42,476 nt of DNA from a virus (IMGVR_UViG_3300024433_000015:1-42476); one strand, 5' to 3'; shown: positions 16,057 to 25,463, counted from the first letter of the stretch. Notes: generated by a model not told the origin, from the letters alone. A program made the numbers and translations.

Positions 16057-17174
16057 TGAGAGAGGTTCCTTGGAATTTAAAATTTAGACCCAAGAAATTT
16101 AGTGAGGTAATAGGTCAGACACACATAGTACAATTTTTTAAAATTGTTTTGAAGCATTATTATGAAAAGCAGGCGGGGTTGCCTGTGGGGGTTTTGTTTG
16201 GGGGACATAGTGGAGTAGGAAAAACTACTTTGGCTCGGATTATTGCTGCTTCTTTAAATTGTTCTTCTCGTCAAGGAGTGGAACCCTGCGGGGTTTGTTC
16301 TTCATGTAAACATATTATTGAAGGAGAAGGGAACATTTTTGAAATAGATGCTTCTTTTTTTGGTTCTGTGGGAAATATGAGGGATTTGAGAACTCGTTTG
16401 AGTTCTTATTCATTTAATTCTTATGAGATAGTTATAGTTGATGAAGCACATTTATTGTCTAGGGAAGCGGCTAGTATATTTTTGAAGCTTTTAGAAGAGC
16501 CTCCTGAGAATGTATTTTTTGTTTTGATTACTACTGAGTTACATAAGATTTTAGATACTGTTAGGAGTCGTTTGTTAGAATTTCGATTTCGAATAATTCG
16601 TTCTGATTTGATTTATAAATATTTAAGGGAAATTTTAAAAGAAGAAAAAGTTGAATGTTCTGATGAGTTAATACAAAAATTATATCAATTAGCTCAAGGG
16701 AACTTGCGGGATGTTATTGTATCTTTAGAACAACTTTCGATTTTAGGGGATGGGATTATTACTGAGGAGGGGGTTTCTATGGTCTGTGGAGACATCCACA
16801 TATATGAGAATGTATTAAAGGCTCTTTTATCGGCTAATTATGCACAAGCTGTGGATTTATATGAGAAGGTTGCTTTAGTCCAGCCTGATTTTAAATTGTT
16901 TATAGATGGGTTTTTATCTTATTTGGGAGGTGTTTTTAAGGAAGCCATTAAGTCGGGAGATAATATTGCGGTTATTTATTCTTTGTTTTTTAGACGGATA
17001 TATAAATTTTTGTCTCTGCCGTTGGGTCTTGGGCAGTTTGCTTCTGTGAATTTGTTGTTTTCAGATTTAATTGAAGTGGTTAAAAAGACTAAAGGGATTA
17101 CTACTTTTACTCCACAATCAGATGATGTTATTAGTAACAAGGTGGTCTTTGAATTGTTGGCAAATAAAAAGTAA
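16056..17174 (+). CDS. dnaX: DNA polymerase III gamma/tau-like clamp loader ATPase
   Basis: AAA+ clamp loader subunit. WNLKFRPKKFSEVIGQ is the classical DnaX opening. Walker A is GGHSGVGKTTLAR (49-61), the zinc module is Cys69 with CGVCSSC (78-84), Walker B is IVIVDEAHLLS, and TVRSRLLEFRF is the SRC/arginine-finger segment. At 372 residues it is the length of gamma without a tau tail. It would open and load the sliding clamp at 9974. The start overlaps the previous stop (TAATG). It is the last gene before the packaging module. Confidence 0.9.
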   Translation: MREVPWNLKFRPKKFSEVIGQTHIVQFFKIVLKHYYEKQAGLPVGVLFGGHSGVGKTTLARIIAASLNCSSRQGVEPCGVCSSCKHIIEGEGNIFEIDASFFGSVGNMRDLRTRLSSYSFNSYEIVIVDEAHLLSREAASIFLKLLEEPPENVFFVLITTELHKILDTVRSRLLEFRFRIIRSDLIYKYLREILKEEKVECSDELIQKLYQLAQGNLRDVIVSLEQLSILGDGIITEEGVSMVCGDIHIYENVLKALLSANYAQAVDLYEKVALVQPDFKLFIDGFLSYLGGVFKEAIKSGDNIAVIYSLFFRRIYKFLSLPLGLGQFASVNLLFSDLIEVVKKTKGITTFTPQSDDVISNKVVFELLANKK

Positions 17175-17185
17175 AGAGGTATATA
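17157..17185 (+). promoter_or_regulatory. Sigma70-like promoter candidate before the packaging module
   Basis: TTGGCA (17157-17162), a 17-base spacer and TATATA (17180-17185). One mismatch to the -35 consensus and two to the -10. It overlaps the end of the dnaX-like gene and lies just before the 17208 gene, at the change from replication to packaging genes. Confidence 0.5.
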
Positions 17186-17207
17186 TAGTAGTGAGGTGTA
17201 GTGTTTT

Positions 17208-17585
17208 ATGGTAAAGAGAGATTTAAGTTTTTATTCGGTAGAAGGACGGCAAACATATAATGAAGTTCTTGCTGAATTTACAAAAGAATTTGAAAAGAAA
17301 GTAGGAGAATTAAGTATTTTTCATTGGGTATTACTTGATAGGGTAGCAGATGCTTATGTTGGTACTTTAAGTATAAAGGAAGAAAAGAAGTTAAAAGTTG
17401 CACAAGACCAATTACAGAAATGGATAGACCTTGTTTTTAAGGAACTTCATTCTTCTAAAATGGAAGTAGAATCTAAACGAATTTTTTATGAGAAAGTGGT
17501 GGGAGTGTTAAAAGAGGTAATTTATGACCTTGATTTACGTCGGAAAGTTTTAAGTAAGTTAAAAGAAATTGTAGAGGGAGAATAA
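17208..17585 (+). CDS. Hypothetical protein, 125 aa (possible packaging accessory)
   Basis: Not recognised. All-helical, charged, with no cysteine (for example QDQLQKWIDLVFKELHSSKM). It is the first gene of the structural module, two genes before the large terminase, where a small terminase subunit often sits, but I see no clear DNA-binding helix-turn-helix, so I do not name it so. GAGGTG lies about 10 bases before the ATG, downstream of a promoter candidate. Confidence 0.65.
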   Translation: MVKRDLSFYSVEGRQTYNEVLAEFTKEFEKKVGELSIFHWVLLDRVADAYVGTLSIKEEKKLKVAQDQLQKWIDLVFKELHSSKMEVESKRIFYEKVVGVLKEVIYDLDLRRKVLSKLKEIVEGE

Positions 17586-17590
17586 AATGT

Positions 17591-18628
17591 GTGTGGAGTT
17601 TACGAATGCGTGTCCGATGTGATGTTTTTCTTGGGGAGGATTCATATTTAGATTTATCTTTTTTAAAAAGCCGAAAAAAGTGGCTTTCAAAAACAGATAT
17701 ATATTTGGAATTTATTTTACGGGGTGTTTACGATAAAAAGGTTGATTTTAATTTAGAATCTGATTCAGATGCAATTGTGGTTAGTCGTTATTCTTGGAAT
17801 AGATTTTTTCTAAACATTCAGGATTCGGGAAAAGTAAATTTTAGTGTTTCTCAAGATGGGGTAGTTCAGTGCAAAGAACAAATATATTTTGATGTTGTGG
17901 AAATAAATGTTCCTTTGTTGTTTAGTATCCCTAGTCTTTTACAGTATTCAGTTTCAGACATTCGGTTTTTTACGAATCGTATATCTGAGAATTTGGTAAA
18001 TGCTACTAGGTTTAATTTATTTACTCCTTCTATTTTGAAGGTATTGGCTCAAAATGATTTTAAACTTGAAGATGGTATCTGGAAGTTGTATGAAATAATC
18101 TTTTCGATTTTAACTGAACGTGGAATCACAATTGTTCTTACTTTATTTGATTTAGGTACTATATATACTTTGGAGCTTGTGAAAGGGCTTCGGGGACTTC
18201 TTTTTGATTTTATTAGACGAAGTATGAAATATAATGTTATATGGGATGTTAGTGTGGGTTTGGGGAAACGGGAATTAGGAGCTTTAATTGACAGTCTGGT
18301 TGGAACATTTGGGAATCAAATTTCTTTGGTTGTTCCTGTAGGTGCCAAGAAAAAGGTGGGGGGAGAAGGTTTTGCATATAGTATTAAAGCATATAAGAAA
18401 GCCGAAGAAATTCCTTTAAATGAACGAGGGATTAAAATTGCTCGGATAGATAATTGTTGTGATTATTACAGTTTGAGAAAATTTGTACAAGGGGCAGTCC
18501 AAATGAATCATGGGGTAGAATATATTATGGAAACCCGTGAACGGAGTTTGAGACGTGTAAAATACTCAGTTAGTCGGGCACTCTATTCAGGTTATGCTGA
18601 TGCAGTGTGTGGTAAAGAAGAGCGTTAA
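17591..18628 (+). CDS. Hypothetical protein, 345 aa, possible TIM-barrel fold
   Basis: Not recognised at family level. The middle and C-terminal parts alternate hydrophobic strands and helices (GITIVLTLFDLG, YNVIWDVSVGLG, NQISLVVPVGAK, GIKIARIDN), which looks like an alpha/beta barrel such as those of glycoside hydrolases. No catalytic pair can be fixed by eye. Start options are GTG 17591, with GGGAG 10 bases upstream, and ATG 17606, with GGAG 8 bases upstream. The stop overlaps the terminase ATG (TAATG). Being wedged before the terminase suggests a packaging or virion role, which is inference. Confidence 0.6.
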   Translation: MWSLRMRVRCDVFLGEDSYLDLSFLKSRKKWLSKTDIYLEFILRGVYDKKVDFNLESDSDAIVVSRYSWNRFFLNIQDSGKVNFSVSQDGVVQCKEQIYFDVVEINVPLLFSIPSLLQYSVSDIRFFTNRISENLVNATRFNLFTPSILKVLAQNDFKLEDGIWKLYEIIFSILTERGITIVLTLFDLGTIYTLELVKGLRGLLFDFIRRSMKYNVIWDVSVGLGKRELGALIDSLVGTFGNQISLVVPVGAKKKVGGEGFAYSIKAYKKAEEIPLNERGIKIARIDNCCDYYSLRKFVQGAVQMNHGVEYIMETRERSLRRVKYSVSRALYSGYADAVCGKEER

Positions 18629-20265
18629 TGCAAGAATTTAATCTTATTTTTGATAGAGAAATAAAGGAGATAGAACAGAAACAGCAGCAGGAAGTGAAAG
18701 GAGATTTATTTGAATTTGAGCCAGTTCCTTTAAAAATTTTTTTGAGAGAAAAGAAATATTTAGGACTTCCTGAATTATCTCCTAAACAATATGAAGCAAT
18801 TGAATATGCAACACAAGTATATTATCCAGATACTTTAAAAGAATTAGGTTGGAGGCAACGCCGTTATGTGAGGGAGGTAACATTACTTTGGGGAAAGGGG
18901 TCAGGGAAAGATTTTGTTTCTCGTATTATCTTATTACGTGTGGCTTATTTGCTTATGGCTTTAGAGAATCCACAAGAGTATTATTATGGTAAGGGACACA
19001 TGTGTGGTGTTGAGGCTATTCACATGTTAAATACTGCTAGTTCAAAAGTACAAGCGGGGAATACTTTTTTTACTCCTTTAGGTCGGTATGTTGCGAAGTC
19101 TCCTTTTTTTAAAGATAGAGGAGAAGTTTTAACTACAGAAATTCGGTTTGAGAAAGCCATCTATCTTTTTAGTGGACATTCAGAAGCAGAAGCACAGGAA
19201 GGGTTAAATCTGATTGTAGTTATTCTGGATGAAATAGCGGCGTTTAAAACAGATGATGAAATAGCAGATATTCGGCGGTTACGTCTCCGTAAAAACATTC
19301 CACAAAGTGCTTCTTCTTTATATGATTTTGCAACTACTTCTGTAGCTACTCGTTTTGCTAAAGTGGGTAAGGTTGTATTATTATCTTTTCCTCGTTTTAA
19401 AGGGGATTTCATTACAACAAGATATGGAATAGGAAAGAAAGACCCTCTTGTTTATGTAAGTAAAGGAACTACATACGAAGTAAATCCTACTAAGACCCTA
19501 GATGATTTTGATTATGAGAGAAAGCGGAATCCTATTCGGTTTCAATGTCGTATTCAGTGTAATCCTGGAGCTGCTGAGGATGCCTTTTTTAAAAATGAGG
19601 CAGCAATTCGTCGGAGTTTTAGTAGAGACTTTTCTTCGCCTATTGATTCTCAGACAAATCGGTTTAAATCTTCTTTTATCTGTGGGGATAGGTTTCCTCG
19701 TTATGGGCATGTGGATTTGGCAAAAAATCGGTGTAGAGCTGCTTTTTCTGTGGTTCATGCTTATGATGTTCGAAAGCATGAAGTAAAAACTAAGAAAGGA
19801 ACCATAATGGTTGAACTTCCATTGATTAAAATGGATGTATTAATGTATTTTGTGGCTCTTCCTGGAGGCGAAATTAATTTTGAAGAAATTCAGGATAGGT
19901 TGTTGGAGTTGGTAGAACAACGGGGGTTTTTTCTTGATTTATTAACATTTGATGGTTATCAATCTATCCAGATGATGCAGACAATGGAAAGTAAAGGGAT
20001 TACTGTTGATTTGCAATCGGTAGATAGGACGAGGGAAGCTTATGAAACTTGGCAGGATGCTATATATGGAGGAAGATTCTTAGGTTATTATAATAAGATT
20101 TTGGTAGAAGATGAAATTCCTTATCTTGTTGATGTAAAGGGTAGAAAGATTGAACATCGTCAAGGACATGAAAAAGATGGAGCAGATGCGGTAGCTGGTG
20201 CTACTAATAATTGTGTGAAATCGGACTCTTGGGGAGAAGTTTCTTTTTGGAGTTCTCCTCAATAG
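18628..20265 (+). CDS. terL: Terminase large subunit
   Basis: The DNA-packaging motor: ATPase plus headful or site-specific nuclease. Walker A is LLWGKGSGKDF (87-97), Walker B VVILDEIAAF (Asp201, Glu202) and the coupling segment is DFATTSVATRF. The RNase H-fold nuclease domain shows the three acidic positions GHVDLAKN (Asp363), LTFDGYQS (Asp442) and KDGADAVAG (Asp517/Asp520). Length of 545 is usual. It is followed 13 bases later by the portal gene, the classic order. No cos site can be recognised by eye. Confidence 0.93.
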   Translation: MQEFNLIFDREIKEIEQKQQQEVKGDLFEFEPVPLKIFLREKKYLGLPELSPKQYEAIEYATQVYYPDTLKELGWRQRRYVREVTLLWGKGSGKDFVSRIILLRVAYLLMALENPQEYYYGKGHMCGVEAIHMLNTASSKVQAGNTFFTPLGRYVAKSPFFKDRGEVLTTEIRFEKAIYLFSGHSEAEAQEGLNLIVVILDEIAAFKTDDEIADIRRLRLRKNIPQSASSLYDFATTSVATRFAKVGKVVLLSFPRFKGDFITTRYGIGKKDPLVYVSKGTTYEVNPTKTLDDFDYERKRNPIRFQCRIQCNPGAAEDAFFKNEAAIRRSFSRDFSSPIDSQTNRFKSSFICGDRFPRYGHVDLAKNRCRAAFSVVHAYDVRKHEVKTKKGTIMVELPLIKMDVLMYFVALPGGEINFEEIQDRLLELVEQRGFFLDLLTFDGYQSIQMMQTMESKGITVDLQSVDRTREAYETWQDAIYGGRFLGYYNKILVEDEIPYLVDVKGRKIEHRQGHEKDGADAVAGATNNCVKSDSWGEVSFWSSPQ

Positions 20266-20278
20266 GTTGGAGGTATAA

Positions 20279-21664
20279 ATGGTAGAAGAAACAAAAAAAC
20301 CAAAAAGTATGAAGGTAGAAGTAGGAGTTGTTGGTGATTTAATAGATATGATTGTGGATATTCAGGATGAGGTTTTGGATAAGCGTGATATTAATCTTGA
20401 GCAATTGTTTTTTATGACAAAAAATGATGGACAGGCTAGAGGTATTTTAAATGCGATTAAATTTCCTGTAAAGATGGCTCGTCCTGCGGTTCAGCCTTCA
20501 GAAGATGGAGAAGAGGAAGCAAAGTTTATTCAACAGAATTTGCTTGGGGTTCCTTCTGAAGGAGGTATGGTTACTCCGTTAAAAGTTATCATAGCTCGGA
20601 TGGCTTTAGCAGTTCGGGATGGGTATAAGATTTTCGAAAAGGTCTGGCGAATAATGAAGGGTAGGGTTTATCTAGAGAAGCTTGCCTATCGTGGTACAGA
20701 TTGTACAAAATTTACTATTGACAACCATGGAAATATTGATGGGGCTCATCAGGAAACTACTTTCAAAGGTAAAATGATAGATGTAAAATTTCCTTTAGAA
20801 AAGCTTGTTTATTATATTTACAATTCAGAGGAAAACCCTTTTGCAGGGGAAAGTGGTTTTTATCCTGTTTTTTATCATTATGATAAGAAACATAAATTAT
20901 ATGCTATTGCTCATTTAGCTTATCAGTTAAATGCTTTACCTGTTCGTTTGGGGAAACATCCTAAGAATATTAGTGCAGAAGATTTGACTCGGTTCAGAAA
21001 TGCTTTAAAGGCTTTAGGGACTTCTATCGCAATGACTTTTCCTGATGTTTGTACCGTAGAGGCTTTTGAGGGTAGAAAGGGGTTAGCGGAATTTCTTCCT
21101 ATGATTCAACATCATGATACAATGATGGCAACTTCGTTTTTATCTCAATTTATGAGTTTGGGTCATGAAGGAGGGGGAGGTAGTTTTGCTCTATCTCAAG
21201 ACCAAAGTAATTTGTTTTTGATGTCTTTAATGTCATTGTTAGCAGAGATTGCTGAGGTTTTTAATGTTCAGGTTATCCCACAATTGATTGATTGGAACTT
21301 TGGAACAAAGAAATATCCAAGGTTGATATTTACTCCTTTTTCTGATACGATTCGTTCAGCTATCATGGATACGTTTAAGAATTTGTTGTCGGCTCGATTT
21401 CCTCAAATTAGTCCTGAATTTGCTATTTCTTTGGAGGAACAGATTGCTGAAGAGTTGGGGTTAAAAATTGATTATAAGGAAGTTAAAGAGCGGATGGAAA
21501 CAGAGCGGGCTGAATTAATGAAGGCGGAGGCGTTGGCTAGTAAGGGAGAGAAAGGAAAGAAAAAACTAGGTAAGGAAAAGGAAGAAACTGATGAGGAATT
21601 ATTGAGTGAATTTTTGGGTTATGGAAAACAACTAAATAAATTAATGAGGGCTCGTTATTTTTAG
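20279..21664 (+). CDS. Portal protein (DUF935 / Mu gp29-like)
   Basis: The ring protein at the capsid vertex through which DNA enters. Segments such as GQARGILNAIKFPVK, DGYKIFEKVWRI and LEKLVYYIYNSEENPFAGES match the DUF935 portal family, with KHPKNISAEDLTRFRNALKA and the Gly/Ser-rich GHEGGGGSFALSQD in expected places, followed by a wing/crown helix and a charged C-terminus (KGEKGKKKLGKEKEE). Length of 461 is typical. Its position after terL supports the call. AGGTATAA precedes the ATG with GGAGG about 6-7 bases away. Confidence 0.85.
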   Translation: MVEETKKPKSMKVEVGVVGDLIDMIVDIQDEVLDKRDINLEQLFFMTKNDGQARGILNAIKFPVKMARPAVQPSEDGEEEAKFIQQNLLGVPSEGGMVTPLKVIIARMALAVRDGYKIFEKVWRIMKGRVYLEKLAYRGTDCTKFTIDNHGNIDGAHQETTFKGKMIDVKFPLEKLVYYIYNSEENPFAGESGFYPVFYHYDKKHKLYAIAHLAYQLNALPVRLGKHPKNISAEDLTRFRNALKALGTSIAMTFPDVCTVEAFEGRKGLAEFLPMIQHHDTMMATSFLSQFMSLGHEGGGGSFALSQDQSNLFLMSLMSLLAEIAEVFNVQVIPQLIDWNFGTKKYPRLIFTPFSDTIRSAIMDTFKNLLSARFPQISPEFAISLEEQIAEELGLKIDYKEVKERMETERAELMKAEALASKGEKGKKKLGKEKEETDEELLSEFLGYGKQLNKLMRARYF

Positions 21665-21682
21665 TTATGTGCGTTAAATTCC

Positions 21683-21711
21683 TTGACAATGGATAGAGAA
21701 TTTAATATATT
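21683..21711 (+). promoter_or_regulatory. Strong sigma70-type promoter before the capsid genes
   Basis: TTGACA (21683-21688), 17-base spacer, TATATT (21706-21711): perfect -35, one mismatch in -10, ideal spacing. It lies in the 161-base gap after the portal gene. Transcription would start near 21718 and run into the protease and capsid genes, so it probably boosts capsid gene expression. Confidence 0.75.
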
Positions 21712-21753
21712 ATTGTGTGTGTTAGGTATAATAGGTGAAGAGGTTATATTTTA

Positions 21754-21810
21754 ATGTCAAAATTAGTTTCTGGTATACAGCTTATTGAAAGGGAGAATAT
21801 AATTTGTTGA
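21754..21810 (+). CDS. Possible 18-codon leader peptide
   Basis: After the promoter at 21683-21711, ATG 21754 opens 18 codons (MSKLVSGIQLIERENIIC) ending in TGA, with GAAGAGG about 10 bases upstream. It ends 15 bases before the next gene. It could be a leader peptide or chance. No attenuator hairpin is seen. Confidence 0.25.
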   Translation: MSKLVSGIQLIERENIIC

Positions 21811-21825
21811 AAATAAAGGATTTCC

Positions 21826-22476
21826 ATGCCCTATAGGAACCAACACAATTGTATCATTGATTCTACTATTACGGAAAGTCTTGAGGTGGTTGAAGTTGAT
21901 ACGAAGTGGGGAAAATTAAAGGTTGTTAAAGGTATGAAGGGGGGCAAGCTTGTTCCAAGAAGTATTCGATTTCCTTCCGAAGTTCCTGTTCAGGTTGCTC
22001 AATCCTTGTGTAGAACTAGAGGTGGTAAATTTGAGCCTGCTACTCCTATTAATCCACAGAAACAATTATTGTCTGAGGAAGACCAGAAGGGGATGTTAGA
22101 CTGTTTATTGAATCTTCGGTTAGTTTGTTTAGAGGTTGAAATGTCAGATTGGTCTTCTGTGTACAAAAACGATTTACCTGATTCATCTTTTGTTGTTATA
22201 TTATCAGGCGGAAAAAAGGATGGTACAGGTAGGACGGTGCCTAGGTCATTGAGATTATTGCCTTATAAAGATAAAAATGGTGTAGTAAGTAAGGGACATG
22301 TTCAGAATGCTCTTGTTAGAGTGAATCAGATTGGGGCTTCTTCTTCTGTTAAGCGGGAGGCTTTAGTTAAATTGTTGAGGATAGCAAGGGGGTTGGGTGT
22401 GGAAGTACAAAAAGAGGGAAGGTTTAATTTGAGTGATTTACATTTGAGAGCCCTAGAGAATTTGGAGGGAATATAA
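21826..22476 (+). CDS. Head-module protein with DUF6582-like C-terminus
   Basis: The C-terminal half (DLPDSSFVVILSGG, then TVPRSLRLLPYKDKNG, then GHVQNALVRVNQIG) resembles the small domain, often attached to phage prohead proteases, that reads F..-R-LP..-HxxNALxRxxQ. The N-terminal half is unassigned (SIRFPSEVPVQVAQSLCR). It sits between portal and protease and ends overlapping the protease start (TAATG), so it is likely a capsid-assembly partner. The start has AAAGGA about 6 bases upstream. Function is unknown. Confidence 0.6.
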   Translation: MPYRNQHNCIIDSTITESLEVVEVDTKWGKLKVVKGMKGGKLVPRSIRFPSEVPVQVAQSLCRTRGGKFEPATPINPQKQLLSEEDQKGMLDCLLNLRLVCLEVEMSDWSSVYKNDLPDSSFVVILSGGKKDGTGRTVPRSLRLLPYKDKNGVVSKGHVQNALVRVNQIGASSSVKREALVKLLRIARGLGVEVQKEGRFNLSDLHLRALENLEGI

Positions 22477-23798
22477 TGCCTTTGCCTGTTCCAAGAGAGG
22501 GCGAGGATAGAAATGATTTTATAAGTCGTTGTATTAGTTTTGAGGCTGAACATTCTGATATGCCCCATGTTCAAATAGTGGCTGCGTGCCACTCACAGTG
22601 GAAAAGAGAGACAGGAAGTAAAATGACGGAGGGAAATATGCCTGATGTTAAGTGTGCTTTGTTTAGTAAACCAGGAGAATATAATTCGATGGATTCTGAT
22701 GTAGAGGGGGTAAGAATTTGGAAGAAACAGATTTTAAAGTTTGGACATTGGATACATCCTGAAGATAAGAACATAGAATTTGAAATAACTCCTGAAGTAG
22801 CCAAACAGGTTGTTGAAAATTTTAAAAAGGGGGTTCCTGAAGAGGCTCCTGTTGTGTTGACTCACACAGATAATCCTTTAGCTAAGGTTGGGGCAATTAA
22901 AGAGTTTGAGGTTACAGAAGACGGTTTGTCTGTGCTTATGTCTGTTGAAGATAAAGAGGTTAATGGTAACATAGAAAGTAATGAAAAAGCTCCTGGTGTG
23001 AGTGTTTGGTTGGATTTAAATTATACAGATAAGAAAAGTGGAAAGGATGTGGGAGCTGTCGTGAAACACGTAGCTCTTGTGAATCATCCATATATTGAAG
23101 GAATGGAGGGGTTCCAAGCTGTGCTTTCGGAAGCAGAAGACGGAAAAGAATTTCTTCCTTTAATTTTGAGTGAGGATAGTTTAAAGAATGGAGATAAAAA
23201 AGTGCCATTAAAAAAAGAAGATGTAATTAAATTTTTAAAAGAGAAAGAGGACATTGATGTTGTGACTTTGTTATCTGAACAGGAAGAACTTAAAGATTTA
23301 CAAAGCAAAATTGAAAAGGGGGAACTTATTCCAAAGAAAGAGGAAGACCCAAAAAACAAAACTACTCTTCTTAGTGAAGAGCTTCTAAAAGAGATTAAGA
23401 AGACTTTAGAGCTTGGGGAGGATGTTAAAACTGCTGAAGAGGTTATTAAGCAATTGTTGTCTAAATACACTGAGGTTGCTGATTTAAAGAAAAATGTTGA
23501 AACCCTTCAGGGACAGCTCTCTGAAATGGAAGCGGACAAAAGAATTGGGCTTTTACTCACAGAGGGTCGGGCTCTTCCGAATGAAAAGGATTTTTTGAAA
23601 AACCTGTATAAAACTAATGTTAAGTTGTTTGAGCAGATGGAGAAAACTAGGAAAGAAGGAAAGCCTTTGATTGTGTTAAGTGAGACGGGTGTTACAGATG
23701 AGGAATTTAAAGCTAAAGAAAAAGATGAAGAAGTTACAACGAAACGGAATATTGAAGCAGGTCAGAAAGAAGGTATAATTGAGAAGGAAAAAGAGTAA
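22476..23798 (+). CDS. Prohead protease / scaffold fusion (Mu gpI-like)
   Basis: The first 45 residues (MPLPVPREGEDRNDFISRC ... HSQWK) are the short cap often found at the start of phage head proteases. Residues about 75-210 match Mu I-type capsid proteases (FGHWIHPEDKNIEFEITPEV, VENFKKG, APVVLTHTDNPLAKVGAI, VKHVALVNHPYIEG). The C-terminal 200 residues are charged and coiled (KNVETLQGQLSEMEADKR), as expected for an internal scaffold that is cut away. Such proteins shape the prohead and then digest the scaffold. Order protease, decoration, major capsid is conventional. A catalytic residue cannot be fixed by eye. Confidence 0.78.
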   Translation: MPLPVPREGEDRNDFISRCISFEAEHSDMPHVQIVAACHSQWKRETGSKMTEGNMPDVKCALFSKPGEYNSMDSDVEGVRIWKKQILKFGHWIHPEDKNIEFEITPEVAKQVVENFKKGVPEEAPVVLTHTDNPLAKVGAIKEFEVTEDGLSVLMSVEDKEVNGNIESNEKAPGVSVWLDLNYTDKKSGKDVGAVVKHVALVNHPYIEGMEGFQAVLSEAEDGKEFLPLILSEDSLKNGDKKVPLKKEDVIKFLKEKEDIDVVTLLSEQEELKDLQSKIEKGELIPKKEEDPKNKTTLLSEELLKEIKKTLELGEDVKTAEEVIKQLLSKYTEVADLKKNVETLQGQLSEMEADKRIGLLLTEGRALPNEKDFLKNLYKTNVKLFEQMEKTRKEGKPLIVLSETGVTDEEFKAKEKDEEVTTKRNIEAGQKEGIIEKEKE

Positions 23799-23830
23799 GA
23801 GCGAGAAACAATTAATCGGAGGGAATAATA

Positions 23831-24442
23831 ATGCCAAGTCTTAAAATACCAAAAATTGTGGATACCGCTGTTTCTACTTTAAAGGAATTATTAGCTTTTA
23901 GTGCTCTTCCTTATTATCAAGCAAGCGGTATATTAAAATCTGCGGAAGGAGAAGTTAAAATTGGAGACCCCATTGCGTGGGAAGTTGCAACTAAAAAGTT
24001 CATTAAATTTGACCCTGGAGCAACTCAGGTTACTGATGAGGCTGTAGGTACTGGAGATAGTTCTACTAGAGCATGGTATCTTGCTCATGGTTACGTTCAA
24101 CGAGGAAGTTATACTATCAAAGTTGATGGTGCTGCTAAAGTAGAAGGAGATGATTACGCAATTGACTTAAATACAGGGTTAATTGTTTTTGTTGCTGCTC
24201 CTGGAGTTGTAGATATTACAGCAACTTATAAGTATTATGCCAATCTGGAATCTGATAAAGCAAAAGCTGTTGGGTTTGTTAGGATTCCTGGTGATTCTAC
24301 TGATGCAGATGTTTTTATTGAGGCTGTTATTGGTGGAGCAGTAAAGAAAGATTTAGTTGAAGCCGCTACTTCTTATGATATTAAAGTCTATGATGATTTG
24401 AAAGCTGTTGGACACCTTAATGGGAATGCTATTATTTTCTAA
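23831..24442 (+). CDS. Probable capsid decoration / head-stabilising protein
   Basis: A 203-residue beta-rich protein rich in Ala, Val and Gly directly before the major capsid gene, with AAAVEGDDYAIDLNTGLIVF-like strands and a repeated hydrophobic pattern. Position and composition fit the lambda gpD/head-fibre type that cements the capsid. GGAGGG lies about 9 bases upstream of the ATG. Assigned mainly by synteny; no diagnostic motif is visible. Confidence 0.6.
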   Translation: MPSLKIPKIVDTAVSTLKELLAFSALPYYQASGILKSAEGEVKIGDPIAWEVATKKFIKFDPGATQVTDEAVGTGDSSTRAWYLAHGYVQRGSYTIKVDGAAKVEGDDYAIDLNTGLIVFVAAPGVVDITATYKYYANLESDKAKAVGFVRIPGDSTDADVFIEAVIGGAVKKDLVEAATSYDIKVYDDLKAVGHLNGNAIIF

Positions 24443-24476
24443 TGAGTGGGAAAGAATTTAATGGAGGAAAGAAAAG

Positions 24477-25463
24477 ATGCCAGAATTAACTTTACTTGAA
24501 CAGAAAGTTTTAACAGGGGTTATACAACAGTATGTAGCTCCTCCTGAGAATGTTGGTCGAAGGCTGTTTAAGAAAAAGTCTCATCCTTTTACTAATGCTG
24601 AATGGGATGTGATTAAAAGCAATCGGTATAGAAGTTCTCCAACGATTCCTAATCGTGAGGGAAGAATTGTAGGACAGATGGGGGTTGGTAAAAAAACTGC
24701 TACTTTCATCTATGTTAGAGAGAAAAAGGTTTTTGAGGCTACTACACTTCATTGGTTACGTGCTCCTGGAGAGTTGGCTCGGAATAAAGCAGAGGAACAT
24801 GTTCGTAGAGAAACTAAAGACCTCAATGACCGAATTGAAAGGTTAGTGGAGTCTTATTGTTGGGAAGCTCTTAAAGGTGAAATTACTGTTGTTTATGATG
24901 ATGGAGAAACCGCTCCTGTTACTATTGATATGGGTATAGATGCTACTCATAAACCTACTGCGAGCCCTCTTTGGGGTGGAGATAGTGATGACCCAATTGG
25001 TGATGTTGCTGCTTGGAAACGTCTTATGGCTAAGGATGCTGGAGTTAAAATTGGAGATGTTTATTTAGCTTCTACTGCTATGGAGAAAATCTATAAACTT
25101 GCTGAAGTTCAGGCTTTACTTTCTAATGAGCGTAAGGATGAGTATCTCCTAACTGGGAAGATTAAGGGACTATTCGGTTTTGATTGGAATACATTTGATG
25201 GTGGTTATGTTAATTATTCGGATGTATTTGTTCCGTATCTTGATGAAAACCACATGCTTATGGTTAGTACTCAAGGAAGTCCTTTTATTTTATTAGAGGG
25301 ACTTAGTGCTGATGATGATGCTCCTAAAGGACATACAGGTAAATTTGCTAAGAGCTGGAAGGAAAAAGACCCTTCAGCAAGACAGGTGTTGGTTGAGTAT
25401 AATTTTATTCCTGTTCTTCTTAGACCTGACCAGATAATCTACGCAAAGATTACGAATGATTAA
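24477..25463 (+). CDS. Major capsid protein (lambda gpE-type)
   Basis: A 328-residue HK97-fold shell protein. The opening VAPPENVGRRLFKKKSHPFT followed by EWDVI, the segment GRIVGQMGVGKKTATFIYVR, the RNKAEEHVRRETKDLNDRIE spine-like helix and the later GDVYLASTAMEKIY and NHMLMVSTQG match the gpE family layout. It follows protease and decoration genes at the expected place. GGAGG lies about 10 bases upstream. It should be the most abundant virion protein. Confidence 0.85.
   Translation: MPELTLLEQKVLTGVIQQYVAPPENVGRRLFKKKSHPFTNAEWDVIKSNRYRSSPTIPNREGRIVGQMGVGKKTATFIYVREKKVFEATTLHWLRAPGELARNKAEEHVRRETKDLNDRIERLVESYCWEALKGEITVVYDDGETAPVTIDMGIDATHKPTASPLWGGDSDDPIGDVAAWKRLMAKDAGVKIGDVYLASTAMEKIYKLAEVQALLSNERKDEYLLTGKIKGLFGFDWNTFDGGYVNYSDVFVPYLDENHMLMVSTQGSPFILLEGLSADDDAPKGHTGKFAKSWKEKDPSARQVLVEYNFIPVLLRPDQIIYAKITND

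Noticed and set aside
17587-17622. Tiny ORF MCVEFTNACPMC with a good ribosome site before the 17591 gene
   Set aside because: Cys-containing by chance, 11 residues long and overlapping the next start; no repeat with the tail-tip system.
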